NCBI GenBank assembly: GCA_037074705.1
Contig: CM073593.1
Coordinates: 59,933,501-59,997,500, forward strand
Length of the DNA: 64,000 bases
Source: Zhengitettix transpicula
Taxonomy: Eukaryota > Arthropoda > Insecta > Orthoptera > Tetrigidae
Reading direction: 5' to 3'
Each line of letters opens with the position of its first letter. The first letter of the stretch is position 1. Below the pieces are notes generated by a model that did no database searches, had not been told where the DNA came from, and saw only the letters and a list, made by a program, of their open reading frames with translations. Both the position numbers and the translations under genes were made by a program. Below, one piece after another: positions 24,481 to 36,305 of this stretch.

Positions 24481-24830
24481 TCACGTGATTGTAAATTTCG
24501 AGCCACGAGACGGATTTGTATTTTTTTGGGGGGCAAACGAATAGTATATGAAGTTTGGACTCCACCTATTGTGTTAAACTCATCGTGAGTGATTGCCATG
24601 CCTATGTTAATGCCCCCATGCGGGCTCGCAGAACTAGTAAGCATAATGTGGGCCTCCCCAGACCACTAACAGTTGGCGTTGGCTGACAATGGCAAGCAAC
24701 AATAGACGCATGTGATTGGTGTGCGGCAATTAGCAGCTGGCATCACTCACCTCCGACGTCACAGGCGCATCTCTAATATTCTTCCTTATCAATTCACAAA
24801 AATTCCTACTAACGTTTCAACAAAATTCCG
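24481..24830. other. GC-richer island, candidate non-coding element
   Basis: Complex patch (CGAGCCACGAGACGG, CCCCCATGCGGGCTCGCAG, CACCTCCGACGTCACAGGC; the last contains a CRE-like GACGTCA). Confidence 0.3.
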
Positions 24831-25284
24831 GCGATGTCCTTTGACACACACAAAAAAAAATACTTCGAAACAAAAAAAAAGTACTAATCATTCAAACTGA
24901 AACAACTATATTATTTCTGGCATTTAATGATTATAAAATGGATGATGTAGACTGAAAACATTGACTTAATCATTTATTTTTTCCTACTTGGTAACAAATC
25001 ACAACATTTCATCCCTTATTTTGGGACTTAATAAGGTGATAAATAAAAATTACAAAATTTTCTTTTTAAATGAGAATTTTGTATACTGAAAATTGTAAAT
25101 AAAATATAAAATAACATTCTTTAACTAAATTTATATTTCTAACATACAAATTATAATATAATATTAACTTACTTTGAGAATCTATGGTATATAAAAATTA
25201 ATAAAACGTCATAGCCAGGAACAGTATTCTTGACTGTAGTAGTACAGGATGTAAAAATAATACCTTGCTCCTATTTTTATATCC
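24831..25284. other. AT-rich stretch
   Basis: Nothing recognised. Confidence 0.5.
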
Positions 25285-25430
25285 CGTTCGTAAGAATATA
25301 ATTAATGTTTTTAAGTGTCGTAGATACAACTTATCCGCAAGGGTGGATTCCCAACTGACAACAATGCTTTCCACCAACTTCTGCCTTCTTCTATTACAAA
25401 TCTGAAATGTCTTTCTATATCACACAACTT
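25285..25430 (+). repeat. Dispersed repeat, copy 2 of 2
   Basis: Partner of 23305-23445. It lies in a minus ORF of 85 codons (25311-25568) that has no recognisable domain. Confidence 0.6.
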
Positions 25431-27310
25431 ATAATAATTCATATGTGTCTTATTAAGTTCTATAAATAAAATACATAAATATTTTCCAAAGTATTGGTGG
25501 AAATTTACTCTATACAAAATTTCGCTTATCAGTCTTAAGAAATATATATTTTTTAATAATGATTGCAAGTGTTATGTTTCGTTACTACAGAAACATTTTG
25601 AATATTTATTTTTAAATTCATTTATTTACACTTTATGAGTTTTAGAGCACAAAAGAAGTTATATATAACTGAAGAATCGGATTATAAAATAACGTAAAAA
25701 ACACTTTAATTATATTATCAACCCAAATATCATTTTACAAAAGTCCACTATTAATTATGCTCTTACAATATGAATTTAAGTTTTCATAATCAACGTATCA
25801 TATTGTGTAAATGTCTTACTGTCGAAATTATTAATTTTTTCATGGCTCTTCTAGCGGTGTCCTTTCTTAAGTTCACTGCAGTACACTGCAATTGATATAA
25901 TTAAACATTAAAAAAGTAATAACTTACTATATTAAATATTACACTGGACATCCATTAGAATATACACAATCATTCCTATAACAAAACAATGTAATAATAA
26001 ATATTTGCCAAATCGCCTCAATAGCCTTTTTTTTATCATTTGTTCACTGTAGCTATAATTCTTTTAAAATATACTTTGTCAATATTTTATAACGTTATCC
26101 AAAGATTGTTGGATCGTATTGATTTGTATTAACTATTTTGTTGGACAGAGCCTGGTTCTGTCTTTTACGCCCTTTTTGAAGCTCATTTTTAAATTACTGC
26201 TCGACAGAAAATCAAGTGATTTGAGTTTAAGGAAAACATTGGGTAATTAATTTTCTGATAAATAATTTTGGAGGAAGCCCCTATCCTTTTCAGAAAAAAA
26301 ATTATAGTTAATATATATTTAACTTTTAGTTTCAATAGCTTATTAGTGAATTGAGTGTGTAACCTACAAATATGTGAGTTTGTAAACGTTGTGATGTGGA
26401 ATAATAAATAATATAATACGGTACCATGGAACCAACAGTAAAATAGAAAGTAGTAATTGGAAAGATATTTCGTTATTTTTTAACGCATATTATCATGAGT
26501 GATACACTAAGTACACTGAAAATATACAATTTTAATTACAGTTTTAAATCGTTTGATGTTTCGGAGCATTCTTTCGGCATTGTCCTACCGATATCTAGGT
26601 TGCGTCGTGTCCTTTTAAAAAAAGCTGATGTTTAACACGATCTCTTTATTCGGGGTGCATTGTTTATCGCAGCTTTGTAAAATTCTTTGTGAGATAATTT
26701 GACGGCCGCTTTTCAGCGTTGTGAGCAGGTAATTAATAAACAGCCTCTGTGACATTGTTCAGCTTTCATTGACAGTATCAACCTCATTATCCAGACAAAG
26801 TTTCCTGAGACACTAAAATTGACTTGTTAGAAAAAAAGATTTAAGTGAAAGATTAACTGTCTTCGCACCGTTCTGACTTTGATCTTCAGAGATAAACACC
26901 TAAAGGATGTACTTGTTGCCTTATAATGAAGTTTGTTATCTTTCTAAGTAAAACATTTGAATAAATGAAGAAACGAATAAATGATAATTAGCTCATTTTT
27001 ATTAATCGTCAGTAAATTTCTGGGAAGTAGTACAAATTCTTTATTTCTGTTGAAGAATATATTTTCCTAGTAGATATTTTATCTTATATTCTAATAGAAA
27101 AAAGAAAAGAATTACTTAAGTCTGTAAATAAGACTTATTCGAGTCGTATAAACAATTTTCCTGTTTCTTTTATTACCATATTCTCTGATACTTATATTTT
27201 ATTATATGAAAAACAACTTACTAATTTTTTTATTTTATATTATTCAGCAATAATTTTTAAATACTGACAGTCAACAATTTAATTACAGATTATTTTTAAT
27301 TTAATAGATA
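25431..27310. other. AT-rich stretch
   Basis: No gene recognised. Around 26549-26600 the minus strand reads GGACAATGCCGAAAGAATGC then TCCGAAACATC, a weak relative of the hammerhead-like motifs. Confidence 0.45.
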
Positions 27311-27318
27311 CCGAAAAC

Positions 27319-27800
27319 TTTTTTTGGGGTGTAGACAGGCTATGTATAGGGTAATTCACATAGTGGCAACTCCCCGCTTATAGTATAGAAAAGGGATTTG
27401 AAAGGGGGGATGCGGAAGGGTAGAAAGGTAGCCAAGGGTAACTAGGGCCCCCGGGCTATGGTTTAAAGATCCTACCCGGCATTCGCCTAAAAGAAATGCA
27501 GGACAAACCCTATAAAAACCTGCATCATGCAGGTCGGGCATTGGGTACTTGTCCCACACCCTTTCGATGGCGGTAGAGGAGTTTGCTGTGGGGACGCAGC
27601 ATTCCCTTCTCCGTGTCTCGACCAGTTTAGGAGGCAGCTGGCCGACTATTCCAATGGGAATAGCGGACAATACTTACAGTATGCCCAAGGTCTGTGACCC
27701 CGGAACATACACCTCTCAGAACAGGCCGAGGTGGCTCGGCTTGTGGGAACCTTAGTTCAAAAACGGAGAGGAAAAGGCATACCCAAAGGTAGCCCCTGCC
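27319..27800 (-). mobile_element. R1 retroposon, near full-length copy
   Basis: T run (A tail on the minus strand) at 27319-27325, then GGTGTAGACAGGCTATGTAT and the full R1 body to CCCAAAGGTAGCCCCTGCC. It belongs to the 3'-end variant with GCCTGTCTACACC. No clear target-site duplication. A 104-codon minus ORF and a 68-codon plus ORF overlap inside it. Confidence 0.9.
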
Positions 27801-28710
27801 TATCTCCTCATTTTTTTTAACTGTTTCATTATAAGCATATGATTCTGTGTTTTACATTTTAGTTCAACTTGTTTGAAAATTTTCCTTCCACTTTTACGTT
27901 TTGTTTTTGTCAGCATCAATTAACATCCGTTTAATATTACCACCAATAATTAATATATAAGCACAATAAAGGCAATGTAATCAAATAGTAGCGCAGAGCC
28001 TCTAATCTAAAAATAAAAAATGTTACATGTACCGGATACTTACAATTTTTCTTGAAAAAATTTAAACGAAGTTTATATGTTTGGATCCCTCATTTAATGT
28101 TCTGGAAAAACTCGTTTCCAGATTCCGACTGATCCTGATTAGACAAATATAACCGTAAAGGCAAAATTTCTCTAATTAGCTCAAATTAAACGTGTCTGCA
28201 AATAATGTGAAGTGCGATACTAAAATATATACTGCAAAATCGCCCACAAGAAATATTAACTTTGTTTACCTTCCAATTAGTAACGATATTAATCGTTAAT
28301 TAAAATGAGCTTGACTAATAAATTCTGTAATAATGAAACAAACTTTGCGGTCCATTTACATATCAAATCAGCCAATGATGCCTTTATGTAATTTTATACA
28401 ACGAAACTAGCATTTCGATAATTAACATTTCAGGCCATATTCTGGGGATATGTAAATTATAAAGTAATTCAAACACATTAAATCATTGATGTTTTTAATC
28501 GTAGCGTCTACTTTGGGATAACCATTTCTAACATAAACTCATCTTATACAGGCATAATTAAACTAATTGATAAATCAATAATATCAAAAATTCTATAAAT
28601 TTAAATTAGTATGTCCAATGACGACAAAAGTGTCTAAAGTAAAATTTTATTTCTGAATACTAATTATAATAATTCCATTCAGCACTTATCGAACTCAAGA
28701 ATATATTTCT
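27801..28710. other. AT-rich stretch between R1 copies
   Basis: Nothing recognised. Confidence 0.5.
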
Positions 28711-28712
28711 AT

Positions 28713-29127
28713 GGCCTGTTCTGAGAGGTGTATGTTCCGGTGTCACAGACCTTGGGCATACGGTAAGAGTTGACCGCTATTTCTATTAGAACAGTCGGCC
28801 AGCTGCCTCCTAAATTGGTCAAGGCATGGCGAGGGGAAAGCTGCGACTCCACAGCTAAGCCCTCTCCCGCCATCGGAAGGGCGTGGGACAAGTACCAAAT
28901 GCCCAACCTACCTGACCCAGGTTTTTCTAGGGTTTTCCGTGCATTACTTTTAGGAAAATTGCTGGGTAGGATCCTTAAACCATAGCCCGGGGGTCCTAGT
29001 TAACCATTGGCTACCTTTCTCTACCCTTTCGCATCCCCTTTTTCAAATCCCTTTCCTATGCTATAATAGGGGAGTTGCCACTATGTGGATTACCCTATAC
29101 ATAGCCTGTCTACGCCCCCCAAAAAAA
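28713..29127 (+). mobile_element. R1 retroposon, 5'-truncated copy
   Basis: Begins inside R1 at GGCCTGTTCTGAGAGGTG and runs to GCCTGTCTACGCCCCCCAAA with an A tail at 29121-29127. GCCTGTCTAC 3'-end variant. A 71-codon ORF starting MTAISIRTVGQLPPK is retained. Confidence 0.9.
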
Positions 29128-29129
29128 TC

Positions 29130-29215
29130 TCCCCTTTCAAATCCCTTCCTATGCTATTAAAAGGGAGTTGCCACTATGTGGATTACCCTCATGCAGCCTG
29201 TTACTCTAAAAAAAA
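29130..29215 (+). mobile_element. R1 3' fragment in the tail of the previous copy
   Basis: Starts immediately after the A tail of 28713-29127 with CCCCTTTCAAATCCC and ends CTCATGCAGCCTGTTACTC with its own A run. It is the other 3'-end subfamily, so the pair is not a simple tandem duplication: two insertions of different subfamilies lie head to tail. Confidence 0.85.
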
Positions 29216-29441
29216 TTGCCGGAAAATACAGACACAAATAAAAGTATTTAAAATTGAAAATGAGTGTTCTATTTAATGAAAATGTGTGCCACTTTAATGT
29301 CTTAATTACGGATAATAATATCTCTAAATTTATTGATATCATATGATTCCCACATGAGAAGAAGTTCAGGGCAAACTGGCAGGCCATGTTCAATGAACAT
29401 CGCTACATAACTTTAGCCGGAAAATATAATATGTAAATATA

Positions 29442-29700
29442 TATATATATGTGTTGTAGAGCTTTCTGCTTTAACCTCAATACAGAGTCAAGAGGCTCCC
29501 AAACCACTTGTAACACATTATATTCTGGCGTACATGCTCCAACAATGTTGTTGTGGCTTTGTTCTAATCGATTACGCAGCCAAGAAAGCGGAAGAGAACG
29601 TGAGCGCGTAGCTATTAGAGAACACACCATGCTGTACACATGTGTAAGTGGAATATAGGTGTTCTTAATCTCACGCCAAAGCCCTGTATTTAATGAAAAT
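29442..29700. other. Complex unclassified segment
   Basis: After a short (AT)n run, about 230 bp of complex sequence (GAGTCAAGAGGCTCCCAAAC, GTGAGCGCGTAGC). Overlapping ORFs of 107 (minus) and 69 (plus) codons have no recognisable domain. Possibly part of an LTR or host non-coding element. Confidence 0.25.
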
Positions 29701-29954
29701 CTATTATACATACGTCGCTGTTTCATTATTACACCTTTTAGTCTACCACTTTCAACTTAATATAAATTTTAACTAGTCAAATTTTTCTTACACTCTTCCT
29801 ACGCCTTTTTTCAAATAATTTTTGTCACCTTAAGTCATAACAATATTGTACAGTAATAATATTGTGTAACAATTTTGATCAAGTGCAAGAATATACAAAG
29901 GTAGTTGTAAAAGACTTGTGATAATAAATAATTAATCCCTATGAGTTGGAACTT

Positions 29955-29975
29955 TATATATATATATATATATAA
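29955..29975. repeat. Short (AT)n run
   Basis: About nine TA units. Confidence 0.8.
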
Positions 29976-30149
29976 ATTATTTGACCTTTTCAGCTTGACG
30001 TAATTAATTGGCCGTATTAAACAACTGTGCGAGTCCGATTCTTTTTGAACATTGGACTGTAAAACCTGTTTAGGAGAATTGGCACCTTGTGACGAAATTC
30101 ATTAAGTTTCTCCCTGGAACATGATCTGATTCAACTATTTTCTAATCTA

Positions 30150-30440
30150 TTAAGTCAGTTAATGACCTTTCACAGAGACTTTATTTTATGAATAAATATC
30201 TAAACGTCGCAAATACTCGGTTAGAAGCGCGAAAAGAGCTTATTCTTACTCTACTCCGAGAAAGACTACATAATTTATTAACTTAATTTTTTATTTGTAG
30301 CGTTACGACGTTTCGATACGTGTTCGTATCACCTTCAGGTATTATACTAAATAGTTATTTACTAATGATTAATATATTGACTATCGAAACGTCGTAACGA
30401 TATAAATAAAAAAATAGTGTGTCTGTAAAAGGTCATTAAC
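30150..30440. mobile_element. Foldback pair of hammerhead-like motifs
   Basis: 30301-30318 and 30382-30399 are a perfect 18-bp inverted repeat (CGTTACGACGTTTCGATA and its complement). The left arm continues on the minus strand as a hammerhead-like unit: CCTGAAGG, a 6-bp stem GATACG...CGTATC, GAAACGTCG. Further out, TTAATGACCTTTCACAGAGA (about 30158) is matched in inverted orientation by GTCTGTAAAAGGTCATTAA (about 30421). No coding sequence. Fits an inverted arrangement of the flanking repeats of a Penelope-like element. Confidence 0.5.
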
Positions 30441-31235
30441 TCATTTATTAATTCAAAAACAGGCGTAAAATAAAAACTAGTTTCTAATCTGCTTAATGTC
30501 ATAGAATATTATACGTAAAACCTAGGTCCTAGTCCTATTTATTTCAACATTTTGATGATATTTCATCAAATGTTACACGTAAAACCTAGTTCCTATTTCT
30601 TTCAAAATTTTAATATGTTATTGGTGCATCTTCTAGGATCGTATAATTCTCAGAAGACAAAAAGATTCAGGCATAATCTGGCACGATTCTCAAATGCTGA
30701 CAATATGTTTGATTATTGTATATTGTATTAGTGTTTCAAAATTATGCCTTCAGTACTTCGTAAAATATTTATCATATGATTTTGTCCGGTTTTTCAACCT
30801 TGTAAAATCAACTATTCAATTTATTCAATACATTTCACTTGGGGGGGAAAAAAAACTTCTTCGGCGATAAGACTGGAACCTGCGAACTTGTGGCTGGCTC
30901 ATTGTTACCTGAAACCATGGATTCACCTGGTTGATTATCCAGTTGGACTCGAATTCTCTACGTTAATGTAGCATTTTCTATGCATTTATTATGCCTATCT
31001 TTAAAGTAAGTACAAGAATGACATGTTAATAATATTTGAATTATGATAAAAAAAATGCGTTACTCGTTAAACATTATGTAATGAGAGGTAAGTTAGTAAT
31101 AGTAAGCGTCGTACCCAAGTTAGTTTGCTCGTTGCATTCAGAAAAGGACCCTGAATTATTCTGACTGAGAGTAAATATTTTATTTGAAGTCTCCTATTCT
31201 GTTAAAGTTGAACCAAATTGTATAAGCAGTTGAAG
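30441..31235. other. AT-rich stretch
   Basis: Nothing firmly recognised; 30870-30950 has a weak tRNA-like look (see rejected items). Confidence 0.5.
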
Positions 31236-31500
31236 ACAATGAAGACTGATTCACGTATACCACATAAGCTGAGAACGGATCATATGTGCACACACGGACA
31301 GTTCTGCGAATCGAAAAAAGGAAAGATTTCGCGAAAGAATGGGGGATGCTTATCGGGGTCGTCGCGTGCGTCACTCACTCCATCAACGGAAGTGAAGCAG
31401 CACCGGAAAGAGTGGCTTGCGCCGCTCTATTTTTGTGCTGAGGCTCTACAATCGGTCACTGACGGTCACAGATCAACATGAAAATTTCAGCATTGCCCGG
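31236..31500. other. GC-richer island, candidate non-coding element
   Basis: Complex patch (GGGGTCGTCGCGTGCGTCAC, GTGGCTTGCGCCGCTC). The 87-codon plus ORF 31218-31481 has no recognisable domain. Confidence 0.3.
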
Positions 31501-31721
31501 AACAAACCTTTCTGACATCTTTGAACAATTAAATCGATTACTGAGGTACCCTATATCAACTTCATTCACTGACTGAACTTTGCAAGCTGAAAATTTGGCG
31601 AAAGACTGTAAATATGTCAGTAAAATTACAAAAGTAAGTATATATTGGTAATTTTGTGCTTTTATAATTAATAAGTGTTTTCATTAACTGTGACGATGGC
31701 TAAGAAATATTTAAAACAAAA

Positions 31722-31760
31722 ACCTCTGACGTTTCGTCCACGTGAATCCCAGCGTTAGGA
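31722..31760 (-). ncRNA. Hammerhead-like motif (degenerate)
   Basis: Minus strand: CTGGGATTCACGTGGACGAA followed by ACGTCAG. GAAACGTC is intact and a stem-like CACGTGG precedes it; the CTGANGA box is decayed. Confidence 0.3.
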
Positions 31761-32682
31761 ACATAAAACCAACGAATTTTAAGACCTCACCCAGTCGTGT
31801 AATAAATTAATAGCTACATTTCATTGATTAACTGTTGTGAACACACGGAAGACAGCTAAACATTGCTGAATTCTAGCACAAGAAGGAGTTGCGGGTACTA
31901 TACCTTTACAGCAAACGTTTTAATCTCTACCGTCTTAACTGCGAATCTTGAACATAAAAATTGATAATATATAGAAGTACAAGAAATATGAAAACATTTA
32001 ATTCTATCTCAATTACTTTTCTGTATTGCAAACACAATTATGTTTAATAATGATATAAAACTTGCAAATTTTTAGACTTATGCCCAGATATTTTTACTAC
32101 TTTTTATGTTATTTATCGAATAGAAACCAGAATTTTCCTAGCAAAAATGTAAATGTCTGGTTCTAAAAATAATTTAATCAATTTGTCTTAGACGTGCTTC
32201 TTCAGTACAAGAATCAATGGCAATTACGTCAAAATATTGTTAAGAAGTCTTTTTGAAAAATTATTTTTAATATATTTTTGCAATAAAAGTAATTCGACAT
32301 TACGTAGGTGCCTACGTCGTAATAAATTAATAAATATTCTTCAACAGCGAAACGTAAAATCTACCAATACGCGGCCGTAAAAATTTTCCATTTCAAGCTA
32401 AGTCTGTATCACTCTGAAGTCATAATTTTGTGAGGTTGAATCTGGCGAAAAAGTTTCAAGTCGTTAGCCACGTCGTAGAAACTTGTCACGTTTCCTCCAA
32501 CAGCGACAAGAGGAATGCGGCTTGAATGGTGATGTTACTCAGAGCGCAGTAATTGGGGGGGAGAGCCGAGAAACGACATTAAAAAAAAAGAACATCGGCA
32601 ATATTTTGTATGAAACTCATGCACAACAAGAGACGGAGAGAACTGGGTGGCGGAGATTCGTTATGAAATTATACATTCAGTA
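31761..32682. other. AT-rich stretch
   Basis: No gene recognised; the 67-codon ORF 32483-32686 has no domain features. Confidence 0.5.
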
Positions 32683-32715
32683 TTAGGTTGTTCCTCAAAA
32701 CTTTCTGCACTATTA
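32683..32715 (+). mobile_element. Possible mariner terminal end
   Basis: TA (32681-32682) followed by TTAGGTTGTTCCTCAAAAC then TTTCTGCAC, which resembles terminal repeats of some insect mariner subfamilies (TTAGGTTG...TGCAC). No matching inverted end was found downstream, so a solitary or truncated end at best. Confidence 0.3.
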
Positions 32716-33089
32716 TTTTCGTGCTCAGTCCAATAACGTTGTAATTGATGAAGTTTGAAGTACGGTATCTGAGAACTAGTTGCATGTTTCTGAATTGCAG
32801 CACGTATATTAATTAGCTCATAGTTAATGGTTGCAGGCTTGTCGTTGATTCCACAACCAATTCCCCTATATAACTGTGTATTACATTAAACTATGTAATG
32901 AAATCTCAATAAAATAATTCAATCAACTCTGTCTTGAATTCTGAACTTAAATTTTATGAAGAATAATAAAGTATTTATAATAGTCAGAAACCTTACATTA
33001 TTCACAAGAGAAGTATTTTTTTTCCCATTAAAATTTATTACAAACTTTGTAAGTGAAAATATTGTAGTAATTGGTAATTAAGACATTGT

Positions 33090-34060
33090 GCTAATTGGAA
33101 ATTTGGATTGTAGAGGACTCATTATTATTGGATATAGAGTGGACGCCGCAACAAGGCGGCCACGCAAAGAAAGTATTGTTGTTGTCGATCTGCTGAGAAT
33201 TTTACGTGTTCAAAATTTACGAGACGAGGAAGTCAGTTGGGCAGCGGAGAGCGAACAGTTTGAAAGCTTTAGAGTCAGGCAATGAACGGCGAGGCATAAG
33301 GACCAGCAAAGTATTTTGTACAAAAGTAATAGAGTCAGGAATGTGTAGTCGGGCATAGAACAGCGAGGTGTAAAGACCAAAACTTTTCATATTATAAAAA
33401 GTTTTGCAGTCGGGCAGTGGACCGCAAATAGAACAGTTTGATAGCAGTTACAAACATGCTCTAAAATATTGAAAACTAAAGCAATCTTCAGTTGGGAAGG
33501 AGAGAGCGAAACTAATGTTGTAATCGGTGGCCGAGCATAAATTCAACCTGCTGGCCATAGACAAACCAAGGAAGTACATTTCCAACTAAAGTCACGAGAT
33601 CTGCAAATACAGGTTGCAGCAAAGCATCGACAATCTACCAATTTGTGTTAGACCAACTAACAAAACTATGCCAATTAGAATTTGTTGACATTTAGAATCT
33701 TTGAGTACTAGAATCAGTGATATCCCCAAATTTTGTGCACGAAAAACCTAAAATGAGACCTGGGCAGCCGTAAGTAGAAAAACTTTAAAATCATATTGTA
33801 AACCACTTTTAAAAGATAAAAGTCAGATCGTTCTTTAATTTTAATTATTTAATTATTACATGTAATTTCAATCTGTAGTGTTATTTCTTCCACAACAAAG
33901 TTCGTCTGTTTCAGACGCATTAAATTCCATAAAAGGTAATTGTAATTTGATTGTATAAATTCACCCATTTATCAAACCCAGTTTAAGACCCTGAGATCCC
34001 AAATATTATTGTGTATTTAAAATTGTTAATAAATTTGTTTAATTGTTTTACCGTAATAGT
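33090..34060 (+). mobile_element. LTR-like segment 2
   Basis: GC-richer left half with reiterated GTCGGGCA / GTTGGGCAG / AACAGCGAG phrases, then an AT-rich right half ending TTTATCAAACCCAGTTTAAG, GACCCTGAGATCCC and AATAAA (34028-34033). The right part aligns with 632-710. No flanking direct repeats, primer site or coding domains found, so a solo LTR or LTR fragment is an inference. Confidence 0.35.
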
Positions 34061-34831
34061 TCTTTTTATTTAGTCACAGTGATTTGTATTATATTTAATT
34101 ATTACAATATATTGTTTCAAATTTGTTAAAAATATTTTTCTCTTTAATAATAGGTCGGCCACACTGTTTTAAACTAATTGTACAGAAAATAAAGCAGCAT
34201 CTGATAGAACAAATTCTATCTCATCGTTTCGGATCCTAACACCATGAGCACAATATATTCTTTGTTTGTGACCAACATTTTTCTCGTTCTTTACTTATTT
34301 TTCAGTATAATGTAATAAAATCATTAATTTTTATCCCTGAGCTCTTAAAGCATTCGACTTTAACCGTTTGATAAATTTACTACCCATGAGAAAAGATCGT
34401 ATCAGAGATTTGAAGTAGGTTATAAACAGATCGTAGGGAACGCGGAAGATTTGGGTGATGTTTTATGAAATTATAATGTAATAAAACCGTGCACCATTCT
34501 CAAGTTCCCTTTGAGATAAGATGGTAGTTCCAGTTCGTGTGGAGCATCTCATTCCGCAGCCAGAGATTTAATGTAAACACAACAAAGATGAGGATGCTTT
34601 CCAGTCTTACTACAAGGGCTGGTTTATCTAGAATATGGTAAGCCAAGATTCTAAGTTTCATGCAGTTTTTGTAACAAATGTCGCGTAAACAACTTTAAAC
34701 AATTCACTTTAAAAAATAAATACTCTTTTTGGTGCACTTTAGAATGGCATTACGAATAGAGAAATGTTGAATGATGTTTAATGTTTTCTTAAAAATTATG
34801 TATATGAGAACTAAGCTCGTTTCATTTAAGA
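34061..34831. other. AT-rich stretch
   Basis: Nothing recognised. Confidence 0.5.
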
Positions 34832-35126
34832 ACTTGAGGGTAATTCATATTGTTGAAACTTTCCTTCGCTCATAGGATGGGATAGGAAAGTGGGATGGGG
34901 AAGGGAGAACGCGGTTAACAAACAACCTTATTATAGACTAAGGAACCTACACGGCATTCACCGAAATGTGATGCAGGGAAAATATTAGAGATACCTGCAT
35001 CATGTTTTACGGTAATCGTCTCACGTCCTTAAAATGGCTGAATGTGGTTGGGACACAGCATTTCCGTCACCATGCCGCGACCAGGTTTCAAGGCAACTGG
35101 CCGACTGTTAGAATGGGAACTCTTGC
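34832..35126 (-). mobile_element. R1 retroposon, old diverged copy
   Basis: Recognisable by order: GAGGGTAATTCATATTGTTG, ATAGGATGGGATAGG, GGGATGGGGAAGGG, CCTACACGGCATTCACC, ATGCAGGGAAAA, CTGCATCATG, AACTGGCCGACTGTTAGAAT. Many substitutions and gaps, and no open frame of the younger copies, so it inserted much earlier. Confidence 0.75.
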
Positions 35127-35589
35127 ATTCTCGGTCATGCATTAATATTATCATGTGTAAAACACCATTAACTACAATTAACTTAGTATATAATATTATG
35201 TATAAACACATGAAAATACAGCAGAAGATATAAACAAAAAAAACAGCGTTTCGTGACTGTGAATCACAACTACATATTAGTGATTTTGTTTAGTTGTCTT
35301 TCAGTAATAAAAATTTGTTTTATACTCTTAGATAACATTAAATCCATATCGCTACGTACAGTGTTTACAAATATAATAAAATACTCTTAAATTATTTTTA
35401 TGGTTAATAATGTTATCTAATTATTATTTTTTTCATTCAGTTAATAGAAATCATGAAAATTATTCTATAATATACTAAATCATCTGTAATAGAAGAATAA
35501 ATATGATTCTTAAAAATTATAAAAATAAACTATTTTTCACAGTTTCATATAATAATTCAACACATAGGTCTAGGATTTAAGGGTAAAAA

Positions 35590-35775
35590 TTAAAATTATG
35601 TCACAGTCGTAGGTTGACTGCCATGGTCGGAGATGATCTCACGGAATTTGAAGTCTGATTGCGATATCAGTACGTAGGAAATTACACAGGAGATGCGAGA
35701 TTGCAGTTGACGATTCGTTTTCGTGCGAGACAAGCCCAAAGAGAATCGAGTCAGATAATTAATTAAAGCTCTATC
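35590..35775. other. Complex patch, candidate non-coding element
   Basis: About 180 bp of richer sequence (GACTGCCATGGTCGG, GATGCGAGATTGCAGTTGAC) with a 68-codon minus ORF lacking domain features. Confidence 0.25.
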
Positions 35776-36305
35776 TGCTATTATTTGTTTACATCTCGTC
35801 AAAATAAATTATTACACAGCAGATTACTAATTTAGCGTAAATATTGCCACTTACGTCTTTAAAATTTTCTCCAAAACAGTTTTCTAACTAAATCATGGCA
35901 AAGAGTTTCGTTATCACATAATAAATTATTGTTTACCTCTAAAATCAAAATTCGCCCTTTGATAGTCACTGAATAAAGAATTTATAATAGGAAGCAATGA
36001 TCACGTACGGGGACGGAGTAGGTTCAGCTGCCATTTTGTCATCATTTCAACACATTTGAAATGTTACACCCGAATTATTTTTGTTTAAAATAAACTACGT
36101 AATTCGTTACTGCCTCAATCGATAGCTATGAAATCATTGAATGTTTTTCAACGGGTTTTTCAACTATAGCATTATAAATAATTCAAGTAAATGGCCGCTT
36201 ATAGTTGAGATATAGCGAAGTCGATATACATAAAACGTACTCAATTGGAAACAGCATCTCAACAAAAACCCGAGATGCTTCACAAACACCTTATGAGAAA
36301 ATTTA

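Noticed and set aside
30870..30950. A tRNA-like SINE head on the minus strand
   Set aside because: Only a weak B-box resemblance (AGGTTCCAGTC) and no A box at a fitting distance.
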